The notes: generated by a model not told the origin, from the sequence alone. Shown: positions 24,594 through 35,120, numbered from the stretch's first letter. The stretch: DNA of 64,000 bases from VAXT01 sp035318925 (GCA_035318925.1 DATHDS010000030.1:1-64000), one strand, 5' to 3'. Translations and numbers: made by a program.

Positions 24594-26123
24594 CTACCGC
24601 CGCCCGACGACCAGGTTCACCTTCGTGCCGCGTGGACGCAGCGCATGCGCTCTCGGGCTCTGCGAGAGCACCCGCCCCACCCGGCGAGAGCGCGCCCGGC
24701 GAACCCGGCCGACCCGGCAGTGCGCCCGGCGGATGCGCGACCGCGCGGTGGCGAGCCGTAGCCCGATCACCCGCGGCACGGTGCAGCGCGCCGGAGGCGC
24801 GGGCGGCGGAGGCGGCGTCGCGGACGGATCGTTGAGGAAGACATCGGTGAAATGGTTCGAATCTCCCGCGACGAGGTTCGAGGCATCCGAATCGAAGACG
24901 ACGAGCCGGCCGTCCCCGCTGATCGCGGGCCGGACGCTGTCGCCGTTCGCCTCGACGCCCCCGGCGGCGACGCTGACCCGCTTCGTTGCGCCGCTGCGCC
25001 GGTCGTGGACGAAGACGTCCGTCGACCCGTTCGTGTCACCGGGGACGAGGTTCGAGGCGTCCGAGTAGAACGCGACGATGCGGCCGTCCGCGCTCACGGC
25101 GGGCCGTATGCTGTCGCCGCTCACCTGCGTTCCCGAGTCGTCGACGCTCGCCTGGGTCAGGACGTCCGTCTGGCGGTCCTTGACGAAGACGTCGAAGGCG
25201 TCGTTCACGTCGCCGAAGGCGAGGTTATCCGCGTCGGAGTCGAAGGCGACGAAGCGGCCGTCGGCGCTGATCGCGGGCCTGAGGCTGTCGAAGTCCGACT
25301 CGAAGCCGCCCTGGTACTCGCTCACGCGCGTCGTCGTCCCTGCCAGGAGGTTGCGGACGAACACGTCGGAGCTCTCGTTCTGGTCGAGTGGGATCAGGTT
25401 GTCGGAAAACGACGAGAACGCGACGAACCGCCCGTCGGCGCTGAGCACCGGCGTCGCGCTGTCGATGTCGGCCTGCACGCCGGCACTGTCAACGCTCGCC
25501 CTCATCGTGGTTCCGGTCTGGCGGTCGAAGACGAACACATCGCGGACCGAGTTCGTGTCCCCCGCGACGAGGTTCGTCGCATCCGAGAGGAACGCGACGT
25601 AGCGCCCGTCGCCGCTGATCGAGGGCGAAAAGCTCCCGCCGTTCGCCTCGGCGCCGCCCGGAGCGACGCTCACCCGCGTCGTCGTCCCCTCCTGCCGGTC
25701 GCGAACGAAGACGTCGTCGGCGCCGTTCATGTCGCCGGCGACCAGGTTCGAAGCGGCCGAGGAGAAGGCGACGAAGCGACCGTCGGCGCTGATCGCCGGC
25801 GCGAAGCTGTCGTCATTCGCCTCAACGCCGGAGCTGTCCACGCTCACGCGGGTCAGCTCGCCGGTCTGGTAGTCGTCGACGAAAACGTCGCGCGAGCCAT
25901 TCGTGTCGCCGGCGACGAGGTTGGAAGCGTCGGAGTAGAACGCGACGAAGTGCCCGTCGGAGCTGATCGCGGGGAAGAAGCTGCGACCGTTCGCCGCCCC
26001 GCCGCCGGTCGAGGCGCTCACACGGAAGGTCGCGCCCGAACCGGCGCCCGCGGCGGGTAGGGCGAGCAGCGCGAGCACGACGATGCCGAGGGAGAGTGCC
26101 GGAGCCCCGAGTCGCCGCACCAT
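24594..26123 (-). CDS. Secreted TolB-like (PD40) beta-propeller protein with C-terminal PASTA domain
   Basis: A 509-residue exported protein. A signal peptide (LSLGIVVLALLALPAAGAG) is followed by about seven repeats of roughly 55 residues built on 'PAIS(A/S)DGRFVAFxSDASNLVAGDTNGxxDVFVxDRxTG', the PD40/WD40-like TolB pattern that forms a beta-propeller. The last ~65 residues (VPRVIGLRLATARSRIR... GTKVNLVVG) look like one PASTA domain, which in other proteins binds peptidoglycan. Likely a wall-associated scaffold; no enzyme motif is visible. The MFS frame begins right after its stop. Confidence 0.85.
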   Translation of the reverse strand: MVRRLGAPALSLGIVVLALLALPAAGAGSGATFRVSASTGGGAANGRSFFPAISSDGHFVAFYSDASNLVAGDTNGSRDVFVDDYQTGELTRVSVDSSGVEANDDSFAPAISADGRFVAFSSAASNLVAGDMNGADDVFVRDRQEGTTTRVSVAPGGAEANGGSFSPSISGDGRYVAFLSDATNLVAGDTNSVRDVFVFDRQTGTTMRASVDSAGVQADIDSATPVLSADGRFVAFSSFSDNLIPLDQNESSDVFVRNLLAGTTTRVSEYQGGFESDFDSLRPAISADGRFVAFDSDADNLAFGDVNDAFDVFVKDRQTDVLTQASVDDSGTQVSGDSIRPAVSADGRIVAFYSDASNLVPGDTNGSTDVFVHDRRSGATKRVSVAAGGVEANGDSVRPAISGDGRLVVFDSDASNLVAGDSNHFTDVFLNDPSATPPPPPAPPARCTVPRVIGLRLATARSRIRRAHCRVGRVRRARSRRVGRVLSQSPRAHALRPRGTKVNLVVGRR

Positions 26124-26175
26124 GAGGATCTTTTAGCGCCTGGGCCCCGAAATGCATAGGCGGAACCGCGCTGGC

Positions 26176-26943
26176 TCAGGGCGAGGCGGGCCAGCGCGGA
26201 GCGCCGAGATCGCGAGAAATGCCTCGGGCCGCCTCGACGACGGCCACGGCAACGGTCGCCTCGTGTCCCTTCCGCAGAAGCCGGGAGCGCGGGCCGGCAA
26301 TCCCGACCGCGCCGACCGGCTGGGTCCGGCTGTCGAAGATCGGGGCGGCAACCCCCGCTTCCCCGATCACCGCCTCCTCGCGCTCGACCGCATAGCCGCG
26401 GGAACGGATCGCCGTCAGCTCGCGCTTGAGCGCTGCGCGGGTGATCAACGTGTGGCCGGTGAGCTTCCTCGGCTCGTCGCCGATCAGATCCTGCTGGACG
26501 TCGCCCGGCAGGTAGGCGAGCACGGCTTTGCCGAGGGCGGTCGCGTGCATCGGCAGAACCTCGCCGACCTCGAGGATCTGCAGGCTCGAGTCGGGGCGGA
26601 AGACGTGGTGGACGATGAGCACCATGTCTCCGTGCAACGCTCCGACGCGGACCGCCTCGCTTGCCCGGGCCGCCAGCAGCTCGGACCAGGCGAGCGAGCG
26701 CGAGCGGAGATCGCTCAGGTCGAGGTACCGGTTGCTCAGCTGAAGCAGCTCGGGGCCGAGCTGGTACTTGTCGCTGTCGGCGTGCTGCTCGACCAGACCG
26801 TGGGCGACGAGCGTCTTCAGCAGCCCGTGGACGGTGCCCTTCGCAAGGTCCAGGCGATTGGAGAGCTCGCTCACGCCCAGCCTGCCGGGACCGGCTGCGA
26901 GAGCCTTCAGGATCCGTATCGCGCGATCGACCGACTGGATCAT
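26176..26943 (-). CDS. IclR-family transcriptional regulator of the dihydroxyacetone/glycerol genes
   Basis: A 255-residue IclR protein. An N-terminal winged helix (SVDRAIRILKALAAGP, LSNRLDLAKGTVHGLLKTLV) is joined to the IclR effector domain (VLPMHATALGKAVLAYLP, RGYAVEREEAVIGEAGVAAPIFD). It is transcribed away from dhaM across 50 bases that contain the palindrome TGTCGAA-N5-TTCGACA over a good promoter. A related palindrome precedes glpF-dhaK. GylR-type regulators of glycerol use belong to this family, so control by glycerol, glycerol-3-phosphate or dihydroxyacetone is likely (inference). Confidence 0.9.
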   Translation of the reverse strand: MIQSVDRAIRILKALAAGPGRLGVSELSNRLDLAKGTVHGLLKTLVAHGLVEQHADSDKYQLGPELLQLSNRYLDLSDLRSRSLAWSELLAARASEAVRVGALHGDMVLIVHHVFRPDSSLQILEVGEVLPMHATALGKAVLAYLPGDVQQDLIGDEPRKLTGHTLITRAALKRELTAIRSRGYAVEREEAVIGEAGVAAPIFDSRTQPVGAVGIAGPRSRLLRKGHEATVAVAVVEAARGISRDLGAPRWPASP

Positions 26944-26955
26944 TAGCTTTCAGGC

Positions 26956-26984
26956 TTGTCGAATGACGTTCGACATTGTAGAAT
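26956..26984 (+). promoter_or_regulatory. dhaM promoter with overlapping IclR operator
   Basis: TTGTCG (26956-26961) and TAGAAT (26979-26984) are separated by 17 bases, a good sigma-70-type promoter. The perfect inverted repeat TGTCGAA-TGACG-TTCGACA (26957-26975) covers the -35 box and spacer. A protein bound there would block RNA polymerase. The start point would be about 4 bases before ATG 26994, so the mRNA is nearly leaderless. Confidence 0.7.
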
Positions 26985-26993
26985 AGGCCTCCG

Positions 26994-27413
26994 ATGAACG
27001 CCGGTGCCGGTGAGAACGGTTTCGTAGGTCTGGTACTCGTCTCGCACAGCGCAGCGATCGCCGAGGGACTGGCCGACCTCGTGTCGCAGGTCGCGGGCCC
27101 AGGCGTTCCGATCGTAGCGATCGGGGGGGCTGCCGACGGGTCGCTCGGCACCGACGGTGGCCGCGTTCTCGAGGTGCTGCGAGAGGCTGCGGCAGGCTCC
27201 GGCGCGGTCGTGCTCATGGATCTCGGCAGCTCCGTGCTCGCCGTTCGCGCGGCGCAGGAGGAGCTGACGCCGGAGGAGCTCGAGCGCGTGATCGTGGCCG
27301 ACGCACCGCTCGTCGAGGGCGCCGTCGCCGCAGGAGTCACCGCATCGGGAGGAGCGACCCCCGAAGAGGTCGCCGCCGCAGCCCGAGAGGCTCGCAGTGC
27401 CGCCAAGTTCTGA
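26994..27413 (+). CDS. dhaM: PTS-dependent dihydroxyacetone kinase, phosphoryl donor subunit DhaM
   Basis: A 139-residue EIIA-mannose-type domain: GLVLVSHSAAIAEGLADL carries the phospho-accepting His, followed by VAIGGAADGSLGTDG, VLMDLGSSVLAVRAAQEEL and APLVEGAVAAGVTAS. DhaM takes phosphate from HPr and passes it to ADP held by DhaL. It is a single-domain form, and HPr is a separate gene immediately downstream (17-base overlap). EI is encoded in the converging dhaK-dhaL-ptsI operon, so the whole phosphate relay is local. Confidence 0.9.
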   Translation: MNAGAGENGFVGLVLVSHSAAIAEGLADLVSQVAGPGVPIVAIGGAADGSLGTDGGRVLEVLREAAAGSGAVVLMDLGSSVLAVRAAQEELTPEELERVIVADAPLVEGAVAAGVTASGGATPEEVAAAAREARSAAKF

Positions 27414-27600
27414 GCTCTGCGCGACGCTGCCGGATGACGTGCCTCTGCATGCACGGCCGGCGGGCACTTTCGTCCGCGAGGCGGCGCGCTTCACCGCAGA
27501 CGTCGCCGTCGCCGCCAACGGGAAGCAAGCGAACGCCAAGAGCATTCTCGAGGTGCTCGCCCTCGGCGCGACAGGGGGCACGGAGCTCACGTTGTCGGCC

Positions 27601-29324
<1,724 letters not shown>

Positions 29325-29328
<4 letters not shown>

Positions 29329-29981
29329 TTCTCTGCTGCGACGGTTTGCTCGAGAGCGGCGAGGATGAGCGCCGTCGACGTCGCGCCGGGGTCCTGGTGC
29401 CCGATGCTCCGCTCTCCGAGATACGAGGCTCGGCCCTTCTGGGCCTGGAGCGGAACCGTGGCTTTCATCCCCTCCTCGCCGGCGGCCAGAGCCGCAGACA
29501 GTGCCTCGGCGACCGACGAACCGCCGTCGATGCCGGCCTTGAGCGCACGGATCGCAGGCGCCAACGTGTCGACCATCGTCTTGTCGCCCTCCCGGGCGGC
29601 GCCGAGCTCGACGATCCCTTCGAGCGCGGCGTCGAAGGCGCCCACGAGCTGAGCGCCGTCGAACTCTTCGCTGTCGCCGAGGGAGCGGCCGGCCCGCCGC
29701 AGGGCCATGCCCCACAGCGGACCGCTCGCGCCGCCGACCGTCGATACGAGCGTCGAGCCGACGGTGGTCAGGACCTTGCCGGGCGGGACGTCCTCGAGAC
29801 CGTCCAGCTTCTCGACGACGGCCGTGAAGCCGCGGTCCATGTTCGTGCCGTGATCGGCGTCACCGATGGCGGCGTCGAGCTGGGTCAGGTAGTCGCGCTG
29901 CTCGTGAAGCGAAGCAGCGGCTGCCACGAACCAGGCCCGAAGCGTGCCGGCGTTCACGTTCGCCTTTCCGTTGACGCCCAA
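29325..29981 (-). CDS. dhaL: Dihydroxyacetone kinase ADP-binding subunit DhaL
   Basis: A 218-residue DhaL. The Mg-ADP-binding Asp motif is AAIGDADHGTNMDRGF, then VGGASGPLWGMALRRAG, REGDKTMVDTLAPA, and PLQAQKGRASYLGERSIGHQDPGATS near the C-terminus. In PTS-type systems DhaL keeps its ADP as a cofactor that DhaM re-phosphorylates. It lies 3 bases downstream of dhaK and overlaps ptsI by 4 bases, so dhaK-dhaL-ptsI is one transcription unit. Confidence 0.93.
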
Positions 29982-29984
29982 CGC

Positions 29985-31007
29985 CTACGCGTCCCAGCGT
30001 AGCGCGGGTGTGTGCACGGGAGCATCCCAGAGCTCGGTCAGCTCGTCGTCAAGCGTCAGGATCGTGATCGAGACGCCTGCCATCTCCAGGCTCGTGATGT
30101 AGTTGCCCACGAGCGTGCGAGTCGCGGTCAGGCCGCGCTCCTCGAGCTGCTTGTGCAGCTCGTTGTAGATGACGTAGAGCTCGATCAGCGGTGTCCCGCC
30201 GAGCCCGTTGACGAACGCGAGCACGTTCGAGCCGCTCGCCGGGTTGAGATCGCCGAGGATCGCCTCACTCATCTCGGCGACGATCTCGGCCGCGGAGCGA
30301 ATCTTCTCGCGCCTGCGTCCGGGCTCGCCGTGGATGCCGACTCCGAACTCCATCTCGTCGGGGCCGATGTCGAAGGTCGGCCCCGAGCCGGGAGTTGCGC
30401 ACGACGTGAGCGCGACGCCGAAGCTCCGTGCCTGGTCGTTCACCTTGCGGGCAACGCCCGCGACCTCGGCGAGCGACCCGCCTGCCTCGGCCTTCGCGCC
30501 GGCGATCTTCTCGAGGAGCACCGTCGCGCCGGTTCCACGGCGACCTGCCGTGTAGAGCGAGTCCTCGACGGCGACGTCGTCATTCGTGACCACGGACTCG
30601 ACCTGGATGCCCTCGTCTGCAGCCTCCTCGGCCGCGAGCTTGAAGTTCATCACGTCGCCCGTGTAGTTCTTGACGACGTGAATCACCCCGGCGCCGCCGT
30701 CGACGGCCTTCGTCGCGGCGAGCATCTGGTCGGGAACGGGCGAAGTGAAGACCGCGCCCGCAGCGGCGGCGTCGAGCATGCCGAGCCCGACGAAGCCTCC
30801 GTGCAGCGGCTCGTGCCCGGAGCCGCCGCCCGAGATCAGCGCGACCTTGCCCTTCACCGGAGCGCCTTTGCGAATGACGAGCTGGTTCTCGAGGTCGATC
30901 CGGACGAGGTCGGGATGCGCCGCGCCGAGGCCGGCGAGCGACTCCGGAACGATGTCCCCCGGGTTGTTCAGGAACTTCTTGACTACTTGCTGCTCGGTGA
31001 CGCTCAT
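29985..31007 (-). CDS. dhaK: Dihydroxyacetone kinase substrate-binding subunit DhaK
   Basis: A 340-residue DhaK. SGGGSGHEPLHGGFVGLGMLDAAA forms the dihydroxyacetone site, KNYTGDVMNFKLAAE follows, and the active-site His that binds the substrate covalently is in EFGVGIHGEPGRRR. LAFVNGLGGTPLIELYV and GNYITSLEMAGVSITIL close the fold. Together with DhaL and DhaM it makes DHA phosphate for glycolysis. It lies 9 bases after glpF in the operon glpF-dhaK-dhaL-ptsI. Confidence 0.95.
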   Translation of the reverse strand: MSVTEQQVVKKFLNNPGDIVPESLAGLGAAHPDLVRIDLENQLVIRKGAPVKGKVALISGGGSGHEPLHGGFVGLGMLDAAAAGAVFTSPVPDQMLAATKAVDGGAGVIHVVKNYTGDVMNFKLAAEEAADEGIQVESVVTNDDVAVEDSLYTAGRRGTGATVLLEKIAGAKAEAGGSLAEVAGVARKVNDQARSFGVALTSCATPGSGPTFDIGPDEMEFGVGIHGEPGRRREKIRSAAEIVAEMSEAILGDLNPASGSNVLAFVNGLGGTPLIELYVIYNELHKQLEERGLTATRTLVGNYITSLEMAGVSITILTLDDELTELWDAPVHTPALRWDA

Positions 31008-31016
31008 GCTCTCCTC

Positions 31017-31835
31017 CTAGGGGGTGACCGACTCATACGAGTCGGCGTGGTCGGGCTGTGAGTTGGCGCGGTCGGGCTCGGTGACGGATTCCATGATCGG
31101 ACGCTGGATGATCTTCGGTGTCGCGATCGCGTCGTAGGCGAAGGCGGCGACCGTTGCGCCGATCAAATTGGCCGGGATGTACGCGAACAACTGCTCCGTC
31201 CAGTTGTGGAACGAGCCGTTCAGGTCGGAGACGATGAGCGGGCCAAGGGCCCTCGCCGGGTTGAGCGACGCGTTCGTCACCGGGCCGACCGTGATGATGA
31301 TCGCCACGATCACGAGCCCGATCACGAGCCCCGCCCAGCCCTCGGGCGAGCGGGTGTCGACGATCCCGAGGATCGCGAAGATGAGAATTCCCGTGCCGAG
31401 AGCCTCGATGAACATCGCCGAGCCCCAGCTCGTGACCGCGTGGTTGAAGTCGACGACGCCGAAGCCCGCGCCGAGGTCGAACGCACGACTCCCGAAGCTA
31501 GCCCACATGGCCAAAGCTCCGGCGATCCCGCCCGCGACCTGGCTGACCCAGTAGCCCGGAACCTCACGCCAGGGGAAGCGCTTGGTGGCGGCGAGGGCGA
31601 ACGTCACAGCGGGGTTGATGTGACAGCCGGACACCTTTCCGATCGCGTACACCATCGCGGTCACGACCAGACCGAACGCGATCGCGATGAACCCGAGATC
31701 GGCTCCCGAGAACGGAGCCTTAGTGCCGCTCTCGAGTAGCAGGATCGCCGGCACCGACCCTGCTCCGATGAACACAAGCAGCGCGGTTCCGATGAATTCG
31801 GCGCCGAATCGCTGCCAGATCGTGTGCTCCTCCAT
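31017..31835 (-). CDS. glpF: MIP-family glycerol facilitator / aquaglyceroporin
   Basis: A 272-residue six-helix channel of the MIP family. Both NPA boxes are present (GCHINPAVTFALA and NASLNPARALGPLI), separated by two helices, with a GlpF-like Asp/Arg context after the second box. The last ~35 residues are a hydrophilic tail. As first gene of the operon with dhaK, its cargo is probably glycerol or dihydroxyacetone. No glycerol dehydrogenase or glycerol kinase is seen nearby. CTCCTTCTGG before ATG 31835 on this strand gives an AAGGAGG ribosome site. Confidence 0.9.
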   Translation of the reverse strand: MEEHTIWQRFGAEFIGTALLVFIGAGSVPAILLLESGTKAPFSGADLGFIAIAFGLVVTAMVYAIGKVSGCHINPAVTFALAATKRFPWREVPGYWVSQVAGGIAGALAMWASFGSRAFDLGAGFGVVDFNHAVTSWGSAMFIEALGTGILIFAILGIVDTRSPEGWAGLVIGLVIVAIIITVGPVTNASLNPARALGPLIVSDLNGSFHNWTEQLFAYIPANLIGATVAAFAYDAIATPKIIQRPIMESVTEPDRANSQPDHADSYESVTP

Positions 31836-31936
31836 AGCCCAAATCCTCCTTCTGGCGATTCGAGCCGGAGGGCGCGAACCGCTCTCCGTCCTCTTATGAC
31901 ACCGTCGCCCTGTACGTCAGGCTCGGGCCATATTCG

Positions 31937-31967
31937 ACATTACCGAACATCGTTCGGAGAAATGTAA
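31937..31967 (-). promoter_or_regulatory. glpF-dha operon promoter with IclR operator in the spacer
   Basis: On the minus strand TTACAT (31967-31962) and TAATGT (31942-31937) could be -35 and -10 boxes 19 bases apart. The inverted repeat CCGAA-N5-TTCGG (31943-31957) fills the spacer. It shares the CGAA-N5-TTCG core and spacing with the dhaM operator, so the same IclR protein probably controls both. A half-site TTCGACA lies at 31933-31939. The rest of the gap to 32049 shows nothing else. Confidence 0.6.
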
Positions 31968-32049
31968 CGGAGTCGGAGCCCGGCTGTCAAGGCCTGGAGG
32001 GTTTTGCGGAGCGTTGCTCGGCGGCTCAGCGATGCTTCGCCGAAACCTC

Positions 32050-33000
32050 CTAGTTCCAGCTGAGGCCGGCCCGGGTCGCCCAGTAATCGTCTCGGTCCTC
32101 GGTCAGTGATGCGAGCTCCTCGTCGAGCCCGCCGGCGTTATCGATCGTTCGTGCGCCCAGGTTGCTCTCGAGCTGGCGCACCGTAGCGGCTCCGCTCAGA
32201 ACCACGCATGCCCAGGGTTGCGCAAGCGTCGCAGCGAGCGCGAGCGCATCCGGCGGGACCCCGCGCTTCTCCGCAGCGGCCAGCAGCCTCGCGTCTCCTC
32301 CCCGTCCAGTCAGCCGGCCGTTCGCGAGCGCCTCCTTGACGATCACGGCCAGACCGGCGTCTTCGGCCGCTGCGAGCGTCGGGCCCGCCGACCGCTCGTA
32401 GAGGTTCCAGGTCGCCTGGACGGCGTCGAAGCCGCCGACCTCGAGCACCCGCTCGATCGTCTCTCGCTGTCTCGGCCCGGAGACGGTGAGGCCGATATGG
32501 AGCCCCGCCTCGCGGAGGCGCGCAAGCTCCGCCAGCAAGGGCCGATCGTCCAGCACGCCACTCTCGAGCGTCGCCGAGTGGATCTGGTAGAGCTGGAGGT
32601 GATCGCCGAGCAGTGCGCGACTCTCGGCGAACTGGCGCGTGAGGTTCTCGAGCGAGAGGTCCTTGACCTCGTGCTGTTCGGCATCGACGCGCCACCCGGC
32701 CGTGTAGGTGTAGCCCCACTTCGACGCGACCGTGACGTCCGCGGGACCGATCGCGCGTTCATGGAGCCAGGTGCCCAGGAATTCTTCGGCCCTGCCGTAA
32801 GATCGAGCTGCGTCGAAGTACTCGACGCCCCCGGCAAGAGCGGCATCGAGAACCGCGTGTGCCCGGCTCTCTAGCGCGGGCACATCGGTCTCGCTTGCGA
32901 GGTCCTCGCCATGGCCCAGGTTGATGTAGCCGGGACGGCCGAGAGCCGCCAGGCCCAGCCCGAGACGGCTTCGCAAGTGTCCTCTAGGGTCGTGAGTCAT
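32050..33000 (-). CDS. Aldo/keto reductase
   Basis: A 316-residue aldo/keto reductase. The N-terminal strand is LGLGLAALGRPGYINLGHG, the catalytic Asp/Tyr are in VEYFDAARSYGRAEEFLG, the Lys is in VTVASKWGYTYTAGW, and the His is in LQLYQIHSATLESG. The cofactor-binding C-terminus reads WACVVLSGAATVRQLESNLGA. This subgroup often acts on L-fucose-like sugars or aldehydes. ATG 33000 is chosen over an in-frame start at 33093 because the extension has no homology-like sequence. Its start codon overlaps by 2 bases that of the divergent phosphotransferase, and a TTG at 32976 behind AGAGGA is an alternative. Confidence 0.87.
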   Translation of the reverse strand: MTHDPRGHLRSRLGLGLAALGRPGYINLGHGEDLASETDVPALESRAHAVLDAALAGGVEYFDAARSYGRAEEFLGTWLHERAIGPADVTVASKWGYTYTAGWRVDAEQHEVKDLSLENLTRQFAESRALLGDHLQLYQIHSATLESGVLDDRPLLAELARLREAGLHIGLTVSGPRQRETIERVLEVGGFDAVQATWNLYERSAGPTLAAAEDAGLAVIVKEALANGRLTGRGGDARLLAAAEKRGVPPDALALAATLAQPWACVVLSGAATVRQLESNLGARTIDNAGGLDEELASLTEDRDDYWATRAGLSWN

Positions 33001-33931
33001 GGTGCCGTGGACCGAACCACTCTGGCTCGCGGAGGCGCATGAATGGATCCACGAGCAGCTGGCGCGGCTCGGCGTGGGCGGCGTCGGCGTCATCGATCAG
33101 CACCACGTCCGGCCGTGGTCGACGGTGATGCGCGTGCCGACCGAGCAAGGCGACGTGTACTTCAAGGCAAACACCCCGGCACTTCGGCACGAGGCTGCGC
33201 TCGTCGAGATTCTCGCCGCTCGGCGCCCCGACTGCGTGCCGCCGCTGCTGGCCGTCGACGTCGAGCGGGGGTGGATGCTCATGGCAGATGCAGGTACACG
33301 GCTGCGCGAGTATGTCGAGCGAGAGCAAGACTTGACTTGCTGGCTGGAGATTCTGCCGCTCTATGCCGGCGTACAGATCGACCTCGCAGACCAGGTGGAC
33401 CAAATGGTCGCTTTCGGTGTCCCGGATCTCCGGCTTTCGACGCTCCCATCGAGGTACGAGGAGTTGCTCGACAGTGTCGTCGACCTGCCGTCAGACGACC
33501 GCCGACGCCTCGAAGGGAACATGCCTCGGGTTCGGGAGATGTGCGAGGAGCTCGCCGGCTACGGGCTACCGGAAACGATTCAGCACGACGATTTCCACGA
33601 CGGCCAGGTCTTCGTCCGTGACGGTCGCTACCTCTTGCTCGACTGGGGAGATGCCTGCGTCTCCCATCCCTTCTTCACGCTGTCCGTCACGCTCGAGGGC
33701 GGCCTCGCCTGGGGTCTCGACGACGTGCAGGGCTCGGTCGAGGTGGGACCGTTCCGCGACGCGTACCTGGCCCCGTTCACCCGGATCGCCAAGAGTGCCG
33801 ACCTCGAGCCCGCCTCCGAGATCGCAATGCGGCTCGGGTGGGTCTGTCGGGCCGTCAACGGGCACCTCGCCGGCGAGGAAACCGCCGATACCCAAGCGCG
33901 GCTGCGCATGTTCCTCGACGGCCGGCCGTAG
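32999..33931 (+). CDS. Aminoglycoside-phosphotransferase-like (APH fold) kinase
   Basis: A 310-residue protein of the APH/choline-kinase fold. RVPTEQGDVYFKAN supplies the ATP-binding Lys strand, MLMADAGTRLREY the hinge, and IQHDDFHDGQVFVRDGRYLLLDWGDACVSHPFF the catalytic loop (H-x-D) and the metal Asp (DWGD). This pattern is found in many uncharacterised actinobacterial kinases, and true antibiotic resistance cannot be inferred. Possible substrates are amino sugars, choline or homoserine. Divergent from the aldo/keto reductase. Confidence 0.82.
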   Translation: MVPWTEPLWLAEAHEWIHEQLARLGVGGVGVIDQHHVRPWSTVMRVPTEQGDVYFKANTPALRHEAALVEILAARRPDCVPPLLAVDVERGWMLMADAGTRLREYVEREQDLTCWLEILPLYAGVQIDLADQVDQMVAFGVPDLRLSTLPSRYEELLDSVVDLPSDDRRRLEGNMPRVREMCEELAGYGLPETIQHDDFHDGQVFVRDGRYLLLDWGDACVSHPFFTLSVTLEGGLAWGLDDVQGSVEVGPFRDAYLAPFTRIAKSADLEPASEIAMRLGWVCRAVNGHLAGEETADTQARLRMFLDGRP

Positions 33932-34007
33932 GCTCCCGCACGGACGGCCGAGAGCCGCCCGTCCGAAGCTGTATCCCTCGCGCCTGCCCTAGCCCCGGCA
34001 CCTTTGA

Positions 34008-34034
34008 GACTTTGCAACAGTCTGTTGCAAAGTC
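34008..34034. repeat. 27-bp perfect palindrome GACTTTGCAACAG-T-CTGTTGCAAAGTC
   Basis: Thirteen-base arms flank a single central T. It lies between the converging phosphotransferase and msrA genes and has no T-run, so a simple terminator is not obvious. A partly decayed relative (GACTTTGCAACAG-A-CTGTTGC) lies in frame inside the heme O synthase gene at 53005-53025. This suggests a dispersed palindromic repeat family. Confidence 0.75.
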
Positions 34035-34086
34035 GAGGCGCTGGGCCAGAAGCGGCGATGGGCCCACCCAGAGGCAGCCTTTTCGG

Positions 34087-34578
34087 TCAGGCTGTCGCGG
34101 CTCCCCGTAGCGCCGGCGTGCAGCTCGAGCGGCCGCGCTTCTCGAGGTACTGCTGGTGGTAGTCCTCGGCGACGTAGAACGTGCTCGCGGGCTCGATTTG
34201 CGTGACGACGGGCTTGCCGTGGCGCGTCTGCTCCGCCGCCTTTGACCGGACGGCCGTCTCCTGCTGCTCGGGGTCGTGGAAGAAGATCGCCGAGCGGTAC
34301 TGGTCGCCGACGTCCCAGCCCTGGCGGTTGAGCTGCGTCGGGTCGTGCTTGCCCCAGAAGACCTGGAGCAGGTCGTCATAGGAGATCCGCTCCGGGTCGT
34401 AGGTGACCTGGACGACCTCGGCGTGACCGGTCGTGTGCGAGCACACATCCTCGTAGGTGGGGTTCTCGAGGGTTCCGCCCTCGTACCCGGCCTCGGTCTT
34501 CGTAACGCCGTCCAGCTGCCGGAACGCCGCCTCGACGCCCCAGAAGCAGCCGGCTCCGAAGGTTGCCTTCCGCTCCAC
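34087..34578 (-). CDS. msrA: Peptide-methionine (S)-S-oxide reductase MsrA
   Basis: A 163-residue MsrA. The catalytic motif GAGCFWGVEAAFRQ is near the N-terminus. EAGYEGGTLENPTYEDVCSHTTGHAEVVQV, GKHDPTQLNRQGWDVGDQYRSAI and FYVAEDYHQQYLEKRG (split here) are diagnostic. It reduces methionine-S-sulfoxide and is cytoplasmic. I chose GTG 34578 because GGAGGAGG precedes it. That GTG shares its first base with the msrB TAG stop, so msrB-msrA are translationally coupled. Confidence 0.95.
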   Translation of the reverse strand: MERKATFGAGCFWGVEAAFRQLDGVTKTEAGYEGGTLENPTYEDVCSHTTGHAEVVQVTYDPERISYDDLLQVFWGKHDPTQLNRQGWDVGDQYRSAIFFHDPEQQETAVRSKAAEQTRHGKPVVTQIEPASTFYVAEDYHQQYLEKRGRSSCTPALRGAATA

Positions 34579-34970
34579 TATTCCTCCTCCAGTTTGAGTG
34601 CTGCCGAGTTGATGCAGTAGCGCTGCCCGGTCGGGCGCGGCCCGTCGGGAAAGACGTGGCCGAGATGGCCGCCGCAGTTCGCGCACATGACCTCCGTGCG
34701 ACTCATGCCGAACGTGACGTCGGTCTCCTCGTCGATCGCCTCCTCGCTCGCCGGCGCGTAGAAGGCCGGCCAGCCGCAGCCCGAGTCGTACTTCGTCTCG
34801 GCGACGAAGAGCTCGGCCCCGCAACCGGCGCACGTGTAGGTGCCCGGCTCGAAGACGTGGTCGTACTCACCTGTGAACGGCCGCTCCGTCCCCTTCTCGC
34901 GCAGCACGTGGTACTGCTCGGGGCTCAGCTCGGCCTTCCACTCCGGTTCTGTTTTCTGAATTTTTGTCAT
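34578..34970 (-). CDS. msrB: Peptide-methionine (R)-S-oxide reductase MsrB
   Basis: A 130-residue MsrB with the catalytic Cys in RYCINSAALKL, the zinc-binding pairs CAGC and CANC, and the signatures GTERPFTGEYDH, SGCGWPAFYAP and GHLGHVFPDGP. It reduces methionine-R-sulfoxide, complementing MsrA. ATG 34970 lies only 4 bases from TGTTAT (34979-34974 on this strand), a fair -10 box, so the transcript may be leaderless. Confidence 0.95.
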   Translation of the reverse strand: MTKIQKTEPEWKAELSPEQYHVLREKGTERPFTGEYDHVFEPGTYTCAGCGAELFVAETKYDSGCGWPAFYAPASEEAIDEETDVTFGMSRTEVMCANCGGHLGHVFPDGPRPTGQRYCINSAALKLEEE

Positions 34971-35012
34971 CGCATAACAGTCTGCCTGACGCCGACTTTG
35001 TTACAGCCCATC

Positions 35013-35120
35013 GATCGTGGCTCAGGGGGGCCTGTTGAACTGTCGTCCCTCGGCTCCCGTGCTTTAAGTCGCGGAAAGTGCGCAGCACTTTGCGCGAGTC
35101 CCGGGCCCGTGGCCCGGGAC
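35013..35120 (+). repeat. Structured intergenic repeat family R1, copy 2
   Basis: It runs from GATCGTGG through GGCCTGTTGAAC, CCTCGGCTCCCGTGC and two hairpins. Hairpin 1 pairs 35070-35081 with 35085-35096 (one G-G mismatch). Hairpin 2 pairs GTCCCGGGCC (35098-35107) with GGCCCGGGAC (35111-35120). It matches the inverse of copy 3 (36305-36413) over nearly its whole length and copy 1 (21214-21295) over the 3' two thirds. Confidence 0.75.

Noticed and set aside
32999..33931. Antibiotic resistance gene (aminoglycoside phosphotransferase)
   Set aside because: Only the general APH kinase fold is visible, and most such actinobacterial proteins are not resistance enzymes.
34971..35012. TAACAAAGTC...GACTGTTA imperfect inverted repeat upstream of msrB as a third copy of the GACTTTGCAACAG palindrome
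   Set aside because: The blocks are in a different order with an 11-base spacer, so similarity to the 34008 palindrome is weak.
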